From: Moraxellaceae bacterium | GTDB lineage: Bacteria; Pseudomonadota; Gammaproteobacteria; Pseudomonadales; Moraxellaceae | Direction of reading: 5' to 3' | NCBI GenBank assembly: GCA_014378805.1 | Contig: JACMMY010000018.1 | Location: 1 to 12,004 of the forward strand | Length of the DNA stretch: 12,004 nt | Part shown: positions 7,284 to 12,004 of the stretch, piece after piece | How positions within the stretch are numbered: the first letter of the stretch is position 1 | Layout: the number at the start of each line of letters is the position of its first letter | Notes under the pieces: model-generated | What the model saw: the letters and a program-made list of their open reading frames with translations, nothing else | Told to the model about the DNA's origin: nothing | The model's database searches: none | Position numbers and translations under genes: made by a program

Positions 7284-7934
7284 TTATTTGATTTTTTGCT
7301 CAAGAAACGATGTTGTCATGGTTTGAAAACCATACGTACGGCAAAAACGACGCACTACTTTATCCTCATCTAGCACGTCCACGCACAAAGGCGCTGGGCC
7401 TGCCAAATTGAGTAAACTTGCAGATTGCTCACGCTCTTGACGATACAATTTAAAATCATAACGATGACCCGCCTTAAAGCGATGTGTCAAATTAAACTTC
7501 TCGACTCGATCTCTTGAAATTGGAAAAAAGAGCATTTCGACATCATGCGGCGCAGCAGTCAATGCCAAATAATATTGCGAACTGTAATTGGTTGTAGATG
7601 ACTCGAAACGGAGTACCGCATCGGTTTTGCCGTGTTCAGTCGGCTCACCTTTAGCATTGAGCAACTCAATATTATTTAAGCTGACAAACTGGCAACCTAC
7701 ACCACCTGAACAGTGCACAGAAGCAATACCCGACTGATCTTCTTGTTGCGTATTAAGATTAGGCATCATCGAAATAGGTCTGGTTTTCAATGCTGAAAAG
7801 GAATGACACCCAGCAAAACCCATCAGTAATATCGCAGTCGATACAACCATTACCACGTTCAAAATATATTGCGCTGACAATCGCTTTAAGGTGTTCAAAT
7901 TCACCGTCAATTGTTTAATGTCTCGTACAGCCAT
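7284..7934 (-). CDS. Putative lipoprotein of unknown function inside the leu cluster
   Basis: 216 residues from the start chosen here; I do not recognise the family. The frame is open to 7967, but the first ATG lies inside a hairpin. GGAG (complement of 7942-7945) is spaced correctly, seven bases, only for the ATG at 7934, giving MAVRDIKQL. Residues 1-28 are polar/basic, about 29-42 are hydrophobic (VMVVSTAILLMGFAG), and C43 in FAGC fits a lipobox. The mature part has four cysteines in two pairs (C75 and C81 in HCSGGVGC, C184 and C198 near the end), suggesting disulfides in the periplasm. The rest is mixed beta-type sequence without motifs I can name. It is codirectional with leuD and leuB with spacers of about 90 bases on either side and no terminator, so it is probably cotranscribed with enzymes to which it has no evident link. 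Confidence 0.72.
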   Translation of the reverse strand: MAVRDIKQLTVNLNTLKRLSAQYILNVVMVVSTAILLMGFAGCHSFSALKTRPISMMPNLNTQQEDQSGIASVHCSGGVGCQFVSLNNIELLNAKGEPTEHGKTDAVLRFESSTTNYSSQYYLALTAAPHDVEMLFFPISRDRVEKFNLTHRFKAGHRYDFKLYRQEREQSASLLNLAGPAPLCVDVLDEDKVVRRFCRTYGFQTMTTSFLEQKIK

Positions 7935-7960
7935 GTTCATGCTCCGTATATCGCATACTT

Positions 7961-8005
7961 CGTGCATGCGTCATGTTGGAAATCGTGTTCCCAACATGAT
8001 GCACG
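7961..8005. repeat. Long imperfect hairpin between leuD and the lipoprotein gene
   Basis: CGTGCAT (7961-7967) plus CATGTTGG (7972-7979) are exactly complementary to CCAACATG (7991-7998) plus ATGCACG (7999-8005), fifteen pairs with a 4-base bulge (GCGT) and an 11-base loop. There is no T tract on either side. It lies 21 bases after the leuD stop and upstream of the lipoprotein RBS, so it could act on mRNA processing, as a 3' barrier for leuD, or as a dyad operator. Confidence 0.6.
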
Positions 8006-8026
8006 AGAGTATACGCCATACAATAC

Positions 8027-8677
8027 TCATACATGAAGTGTATTAAACACCCATGGACGACTGACTTTTGCTTTCGCTTCAAAAGCGTGAATTGAATCAC
8101 TGTCTTGCATGGTTAAGCCAATTTCATCTAAACCATTTATTAAAAAATGCTTACGAAATGCATCGACTTCAAATGCATGCGTTTGACCATTTGGGCGAAT
8201 GACGAGCTGCTGCTGCAAGTCAACTGTGAGTTGATATCCTTCAGTTGCTTCTGCTTCGGCAAATAAAACATCCATCACATCTTCGGCTAGAATCACTGGC
8301 AACATCCCGTTATTTAGGCAGTTATTATAGAAAATATCTGCAAAAGATGACGCAATGACCGTACGGAAGCCATATTCAGCCAATGCCCATGGTGCATGTT
8401 CACGACTCGAACCGCAACCAAAATTTTGTCGCGCAAGCAAGATATTCGCACCTTGGTAACGTGATTGATTCAACACAAACCCAGTATTGACTGGACGTAT
8501 ACTGTTGTCTTGACCTGGATATCCTTCATCCAAATAACGCCACTCATCAAATAAGTTTGCACCAAAACCCGTACGTTTAATCGATTTCAAAAACTGCTTA
8601 GGAATGATTTGGTCGGTATCAACATTCGCACGATCAAGCGGAGCGACAATACCTGTTTCAATAATATAAGGTTTCAT
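8027..8677 (-). CDS. leuD: 3-isopropylmalate dehydratase small subunit LeuD
   Basis: 216 residues, slightly longer than the E. coli protein (about 201). It is the swivelling domain that completes the active site of isopropylmalate isomerase together with LeuC, converting 2- to 3-isopropylmalate. Family marks are VDTDQIIPKQFLK (19-31), the opening GIVAPLDR, and NFGCGSSREHAPWAL (85-99), the substrate-binding loop of aconitase-type small subunits. The start is secured by AAGGAG eight bases upstream. That Shine-Dalgarno overlaps the leuC stop codon, and the genes are 12 bases apart, so the two subunits are probably translationally coupled at equal levels. Confidence 0.96.
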   Translation of the reverse strand: MKPYIIETGIVAPLDRANVDTDQIIPKQFLKSIKRTGFGANLFDEWRYLDEGYPGQDNSIRPVNTGFVLNQSRYQGANILLARQNFGCGSSREHAPWALAEYGFRTVIASSFADIFYNNCLNNGMLPVILAEDVMDVLFAEAEATEGYQLTVDLQQQLVIRPNGQTHAFEVDAFRKHFLINGLDEIGLTMQDSDSIHAFEAKAKVSRPWVFNTLHV

Positions 8678-8689
8678 AGTTGTCTCTCC

Positions 8690-10108
8690 TTAAAATGTTC
8701 GTACATCGACGAAGTGACCCGCCAATGCTGCCGCTGCCGCCATCGCAGGACTGACCAAATGTGTACGACCGCCATTACCTTGACGACCTTCAAAGTTACG
8801 ATTACTGGTCGAAGCGCAATGTTCGCCAGATTGCAACTTGTCAGCATTCATCGCCAAACACATGGAACAACCTGGTTCACGCCACTCAAAACCGGCATTG
8901 GTAAAAACGGTATGCAAGCCTTCTGCTTCCGCTTGTTTTTTGACCAGACCTGAACCCGGAACAACCAATGCCTGTTTAATACTGCTTGCCACTTTACGAC
9001 CTTTAATCACCGCTGCTGCTGCGCGTAAATCTTCGATGCGAGAATTGGTACATGAACCAATAAACACACGATCCAACTGAATCGCTTCGAGGGACTGACC
9101 TGGCGTTAAGCCCATGTATTGATAGGCACGTTTCATGCCATCTTGTTTTACTGGATCATTACTGGATTCGATCAATGGCAAGGTTTGGCTAACTGCGATA
9201 ACCATTTCAGGTGACGTGCCCCAAGAGACTTGTGGCTCTATGCTAGCACCATCCAATTCAACGACTGTATCAAACACAGCATCAGCATCGCTATGTAAAG
9301 TCTGCCAGTAGACAACGGCTTGTTCCCACTGATCTGCTTTCGGTGCAAAAGGCTTGCCTTCAAAATAAGCAATCGTCTTATCATCCACAGCGACCATACC
9401 AACGCGTGCGCCTGCTTCAATTGCCATATTACAGACGGTCATACGACCTTCCATCGACATATCACGGAAGACCTGACCACCGAATTCAATCGCATGACCA
9501 TTGCCACCAGCTGTACCGATTTTACCAATAATAGCAAGCACGACATCTTTCGGCGTTACGCCTGCGCCCAAAACGCCATCAACACGCACCAACATATTTT
9601 TTGATTTTTTTTGAATCAAGCATTGTGTTGCTAATACGTGCTCAACTTCCGACGTACCAATACCATGTGCCAAACAACCAAACGCACCATGCGTTGCGGT
9701 ATGCGAATCACCACACACCACGGTCATGCCTGGCAAAGTCAAACCTTGTTCTGGGCCAACCACGTGGACGATGCCTTGACGCACATCATTAATATCAAAC
9801 TGAACGACATCAAACGCTTTACAATTATCATCCAACGTTTGCACTTGGATACGTGATACTTGATCTTGAATCCCAGCAATGCCTTGAGCACGTTCCGCTT
9901 TACTGGTCGGCACGTTGTGATCTGGTGTTGCAATATTGGCATCTAAACGCCATGGTTTACGCTTTGCAAGCTGCAAGCCTTCAAACGCCTGCGGGCTTGT
10001 TACTTCATGCAATAATTGACGATCAATATAAATCAAGCACGATCCATCATCACGCTGCTTGACCAAATGATCATCCCAAAGCTTGTCATACAATGTCTTC
10101 GCGGTCAT
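8690..10108 (-). CDS. leuC: 3-isopropylmalate dehydratase large subunit LeuC
   Basis: 472 residues, the typical size. It is the iron-sulfur subunit of isopropylmalate isomerase. The three 4Fe-4S cysteine ligands are visible as C353 in GSCTNSR and C414/C417 in GCSMC. VCGDSHTATHGAFG (about 131-144) and the HNVPT loop (65-69) are aconitase-superfamily signatures. An in-frame GTG lies nine bases further upstream (10115-10117), but it falls inside the Shine-Dalgarno AAGGTG (complement of 10115-10120). The ATG at 10108 has eight bases of spacing after AAGG and gives MTAKTLYDKLW, which aligns with known LeuC starts, so it is preferred. It is the first gene of the cluster, divergent from lysR. No leucine-rich leader peptide is visible upstream. 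Confidence 0.97.
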   Translation of the reverse strand: MTAKTLYDKLWDDHLVKQRDDGSCLIYIDRQLLHEVTSPQAFEGLQLAKRKPWRLDANIATPDHNVPTSKAERAQGIAGIQDQVSRIQVQTLDDNCKAFDVVQFDINDVRQGIVHVVGPEQGLTLPGMTVVCGDSHTATHGAFGCLAHGIGTSEVEHVLATQCLIQKKSKNMLVRVDGVLGAGVTPKDVVLAIIGKIGTAGGNGHAIEFGGQVFRDMSMEGRMTVCNMAIEAGARVGMVAVDDKTIAYFEGKPFAPKADQWEQAVVYWQTLHSDADAVFDTVVELDGASIEPQVSWGTSPEMVIAVSQTLPLIESSNDPVKQDGMKRAYQYMGLTPGQSLEAIQLDRVFIGSCTNSRIEDLRAAAAVIKGRKVASSIKQALVVPGSGLVKKQAEAEGLHTVFTNAGFEWREPGCSMCLAMNADKLQSGEHCASTSNRNFEGRQGNGGRTHLVSPAMAAAAALAGHFVDVRTF

Positions 10109-10305
10109 TTCACTCACCTTGATCTGGAATTCGCTTAAGCGTTTGCTCTGCGTCTGGGTTTAAGGCTGCCTAGCTTGTTAAATTTTTTATTCAATAAGCC
10201 GGATGTGCATATATTAACTTTGTTTTTTCAATAAAACTAATTTATCATTTTTATCAATAAAGAAACTTTTTGGAATGATTTAATCTTTCAGGTTTTGCAT
10301 AAAAG
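10109..10305 (-). promoter_or_regulatory. leuC upstream regulatory region (no confident promoter)
   Basis: AT-rich, with no ORF of note. TCAATAA occurs three times in the same orientation (10191-10197, 10228-10234, 10254-10260), and TTTATCA twice (10241-10247, 10250-10256). TTATT-C-AATAA (10187-10197) is a small dyad of the T-N(n)-A type that LysR proteins bind. A perfect palindrome CGCTTAAGCG (10132-10141) lies 11 bases upstream of the leuC Shine-Dalgarno. These are candidate operator elements for the neighbouring LysR protein. I could not settle on a -35/-10 pair. Confidence 0.4.
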
Positions 10306-10407
10306 ATCAAAAGCAAAATCCCTCCCAACCTCCCTTTGCAAAGGGATGAGCTTTTATATTTTGGCGTAGCCAAAGTAGTCCCGGGTTAGGGAGGATTTGC
10401 TTTTGAT
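10306..10407. repeat. Palindromic intergenic repeat element 1 (about 100 bp)
   Basis: The ends 10306-10330 and 10384-10407 are inverted repeats differing by one base substitution and one indel (ATCAAAAGCAAA... and ...TTTGCTTTTGAT). Inside lie a perfect 16-base palindrome TCCCTTTGCAAAGGGA (10331-10346) and a small hairpin TTTGGC/GCCAAA (10360-10374). The CCTCCC/GGGAGG-rich arms resemble palindromic repeats that I recall as recurrent in Acinetobacter genomes; that is memory, not a search. No ORF is inside, so if mobile it would be MITE-like and non-autonomous. Confidence 0.65.
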
Positions 10408-10428
10408 TTTAATTAAACAAAAATAGTT

Positions 10429-10502
10429 CATTGAGCCCGTCGAAATGCACGGCGACATGCAGCATGCATTTGCGCATCCAACGCACTTCGACAGGCTCAG
10501 TG
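10429..10502. repeat. Palindromic intergenic repeat element 2 (REP-like, TGAGCC-GTCGAA type)
   Basis: Two 20-base arms, 10429-10448 and 10483-10502, are inverted repeats with three mismatches, all transitions. The right arm contains CACTTCGACAGGCTCAGTG, a sequence type widespread as REP-like intergenic repeats in many bacteria (from memory). The 34 bases between the arms are rich in GCATGC. It starts 21 bases after element 1 and ends 51 bases before the lysR start. It produces a false 41-codon extension of the lysR frame. Confidence 0.65.
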
Positions 10503-10553
10503 CTCTATGTTCTGGATTTTTCATTTAAAAAAACAAAACAAAGGCAACCCAAA

Positions 10554-11414
10554 ATGAACACCGCCTCTCTCCAAGCTTTCGTCACCGTCATGCAAACAGG
10601 TTCTGTTTCTCGTGCCGCGGAAAAACTCTTTCTCACGCAACCTGCGATCAGCAAGCGCCTACGCATTTTGGAAGATGAATTCGGGGTGATTTTATTTACA
10701 CCGATTGGGCGTGGCATTCAGCCGACTCAAGCCGCACAGGATTTATTACCTCGCGCAAAACGCTGGTTGCTCGATTATGAAGAGATCAAACATGCGCTCA
10801 GCCATGCGCAAGATCAAGTCGCAGGCTTGTTAAGAATTGGAACCAGTCATCATATTGGGCTACACCATTTGCCTACGGCTCTAAAAAGTTTTGTTCAAGC
10901 ACATCCAGAAGTGGAACTCGATGTACATTTCGTCGATTCTGAACAAGCGCATCAGGCGGTTTTAGCGGGTGAATTAGAGTTGGCATTTTTGACCTTACCG
11001 CCCACCTTTGATCCTCGTCTTACCTACCGCGAAATCTGGAATGATCCACTCGTCTTTGTTGTAGCGCCATTTCATCCATTAGCCAGAAAAATGAATTTAA
11101 CCTTAGCAGATTTAACGCATTATCCTGCGATCCTGCCTGCAGCAAATACCTATACCAGTCAAATTACGCTAGATGCATTTCATCAAGAAGGATTAAGTCT
11201 AAAAACCAGTATGAGCACCAACCCTCTAGACTCAATCCGAATGTTGGTATCAATTGGCTTAGGTTGGTCGGTTTTACCCAAAACATTAGTAGATGCTGAT
11301 TTGGTTGTATTAAGCATAGAGCATGTCATTCTACATCGCACTCTAGGTATGGTCTGGCATCCGCAGCGAACTTTATCGAAAGCGGCGAGAACTTTGAAAG
11401 ATGGTTACTTTTAA
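10554..11414 (+). CDS. LysR-family transcriptional regulator, divergent from leuC
   Basis: 286 residues, standard LysR-type length. The N-terminal winged helix-turn-helix spans about 2-60: SLQAFVTVMQTGSVSRAAEKL, then LTQPAISKRLRILEDEFGV as recognition helix. A linker helix follows, and the co-inducer domain runs from about residue 90 to the end (LLRIGTSHHIGLHHLP, LAFLTLPP, VFVVAPFHPLA, GLGWSVLP). The frame extends upstream to 10431, but that part is repeat DNA. The ATG at 10554 has AAGG nine bases upstream and matches the usual LysR N terminus MNTASLQAF. Divergence from leuCD(lipoprotein)B suggests control of leucine biosynthesis, as LeuO and other LysR proteins sit beside leu genes elsewhere. 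The effector could be a pathway intermediate, but that is inference. Confidence 0.92.
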   Translation: MNTASLQAFVTVMQTGSVSRAAEKLFLTQPAISKRLRILEDEFGVILFTPIGRGIQPTQAAQDLLPRAKRWLLDYEEIKHALSHAQDQVAGLLRIGTSHHIGLHHLPTALKSFVQAHPEVELDVHFVDSEQAHQAVLAGELELAFLTLPPTFDPRLTYREIWNDPLVFVVAPFHPLARKMNLTLADLTHYPAILPAANTYTSQITLDAFHQEGLSLKTSMSTNPLDSIRMLVSIGLGWSVLPKTLVDADLVVLSIEHVILHRTLGMVWHPQRTLSKAARTLKDGYF

Positions 11415-11430
11415 ACATATTGTCTGAAGA

Positions 11431-11463
11431 TCATGTTTAAACATGAATATTTTTGAATTTTTA
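11431..11463 (+). terminator. Weak candidate terminator after lysR
   Basis: A perfect 16-base palindrome TCATGTTTAAACATGA (11431-11446) starts 17 bases after the lysR stop and is followed by an AT-rich stretch with two runs of five T (ATATTTTTGAATTTTT). As RNA it makes only a 6-bp AT-rich stem with loop TTAA, so termination would be weak; a protein-binding palindrome is an alternative. Confidence 0.35.
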
Positions 11464-11542
11464 TGATCAATGTTACACAAGCAATCTTTTTCTTGAGTGC
11501 GCTAACCTTTTACAATTGAGCATATTTATGTGCGTAACTTTA

Positions 11543-11571
11543 TTGCTGTTTTTGCATACGTGTTTTATAGC
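11543..11571 (+). promoter_or_regulatory. Candidate promoter for slt
   Basis: TTGCTG (11543-11548) and TATAGC (11566-11571) are 17 bases apart, 83 bases before the slt start. An inverted repeat TTGCAT (11552-11557) / ATGCAA (11572-11577) brackets the -10, a layout that could be an operator. The matches are only partial. Confidence 0.3.
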
Positions 11572-11654
11572 ATGCAATCACGCAGAAATACTTTTGCATT
11601 AACATTTTGTTCATTTGAATATTTCTGATATTTACACCTAAAAGTTGAGCGGTA

Positions 11655-12004
11655 ATGCCCATTAATCAAAGCAATCGAATCTTCACTCTCGAATTGGCAA
11701 TGCGTGCATTTGCAATTTTCTCTACACTTTCCGTGGCGATTGGCGCAGCTATGCCAGCTCAAGCAGCAGATGGTGACTTTATCGATGCCCAACGCGCTGC
11801 TCGCTCACGCGACTGGCCCACACTGGATTTATATCGGGAGCAAATGCACACTAATCTACTAGCACCCTATCCTGAATATTGGAAATTAAACAACAATCTA
11901 GCGCAACAATTACCACAAGTGATTAATACATTTCTCGTACGCTACCCAAACTCAGCCATTAGTGAAAAACTCCTTGTCGATTATATCGAAGCTAAAGTAG
12001 GCGC
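11655..12004 (+). CDS. slt: Soluble lytic murein transglycosylase, N-terminal part (runs off the window)
   Basis: The frame is open from the ATG at 11655 to the window end, 116 complete codons. It begins with a signal peptide: MRAFAIFSTLSVAIGAAMPAQA followed by ADGDFIDAQ, with cleavage likely after AQA, so the product is periplasmic. The mature start (FIDAQRAARSRDW...LDLYREQM...PYPEYWKL...FLVRYPNSAISEKLLVDYIEAKVG) resembles the helical superhelix domain at the N terminus of Slt70-type transglycosylases, which cleave peptidoglycan to 1,6-anhydromuropeptides. The catalytic glutamate domain would be near the C terminus, outside the window, so the enzyme class is inferred. Two starts are possible: 11655 (weak GAG upstream) or 11700, which gives a more usual signal peptide length. 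Confidence 0.72.
   Translation, partial: MPINQSNRIFTLELAMRAFAIFSTLSVAIGAAMPAQAADGDFIDAQRAARSRDWPTLDLYREQMHTNLLAPYPEYWKLNNNLAQQLPQVINTFLVRYPNSAISEKLLVDYIEAKVG

Noticed and set aside
7915..8100. 61-codon minus-strand ORF across the leuD end and hairpin
   Set aside because: It overlaps leuD and the lipoprotein gene in another frame and lacks an RBS and any protein-like features.
9320..10062. Several plus-strand ORFs opposite leuC
   Set aside because: All are antisense to a clearly conserved LeuC coding frame; Cys/His-rich composition is expected from the complement.
10109..10117. GTG start for leuC nine bases upstream of the ATG
   Set aside because: It falls within the Shine-Dalgarno sequence itself; the ATG at 10108 is correctly spaced and matches LeuC starts.
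10187..10210. Seven-codon minus-strand ORF (MHIRLIE) as a leu leader peptide
   Set aside because: It has one leucine, no leucine codon run, and no terminator/antiterminator pair, so attenuation is not supported.
10306..10502. CRISPR array or insertion sequence in the leuC-lysR spacer
   Set aside because: The repeats are inverted pairs of two different types rather than regularly spaced direct repeats, and there is no transposase frame.
10431..10553. 41-codon N-terminal extension of the LysR frame
   Set aside because: It lies in the palindromic repeat and leader and has no RBS; the ATG at 10554 has a good RBS and gives the standard LysR N terminus.

Overview
The window looks like chromosomal DNA from a gammaproteobacterium of the Moraxellaceae, most likely Acinetobacter. 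This is inferred from a short FimV-type protein, the leuC-leuD-lipoprotein-leuB cluster beside a LysR gene, an apparent G+C in the low forties, and palindromic intergenic repeats of a kind I recall from that genus. No similarity search was possible, so every family call rests on visible motifs, length and gene order.

Plus strand, left part (1-3565): a FimV-like membrane/TPR protein whose start lies at the window edge, an intrinsic terminator, a cytoplasmic L-asparaginase-family enzyme, and truA (tRNA pseudouridine synthase). From memory, Pseudomonas has asd-fimV-truA downstream of leuCDB, so these genes seem to be a rearranged version of that neighbourhood, with the asparaginase placed between fimV and truA. 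An AraC-family regulator (3607-4623, minus) converges on truA. It is divergent from a small unknown lipoprotein (4992-5351, plus) across a 368-base AT-rich spacer. Next comes infA (translation initiation factor IF-1, plus), with a well-formed sigma70 promoter and a strong terminator.

Minus strand, right part (6064-10108): leuC-leuD-lipoprotein-leuB read leftwards and end in an intrinsic terminator. LeuC and LeuD form isopropylmalate isomerase, and LeuB oxidises 3-isopropylmalate, so together they cover the two leucine-biosynthesis steps after LeuA. LeuA is not in the window. An unrecognised cysteine-containing lipoprotein lies between leuD and leuB, preceded by a long imperfect hairpin. Divergent from leuC is a LysR-type regulator (10554-11414, plus), a natural candidate regulator of the leu genes. 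The 445-base spacer between them holds short AT-rich repeats near leuC and two different imperfect palindromic repeat elements back to back near lysR. The window ends in the first 116 codons of a probable soluble lytic transglycosylase (slt).

I do not see a defence island, prophage, CRISPR array, transposase or rRNA/tRNA gene. The most interesting items are the uncharacterised lipoprotein inside the leucine operon with its upstream hairpin, the paired palindromic repeats between leuC and lysR, the AraC/lipoprotein divergent pair, and an alternating AAATAGAC repeat in the infA-leuB spacer.
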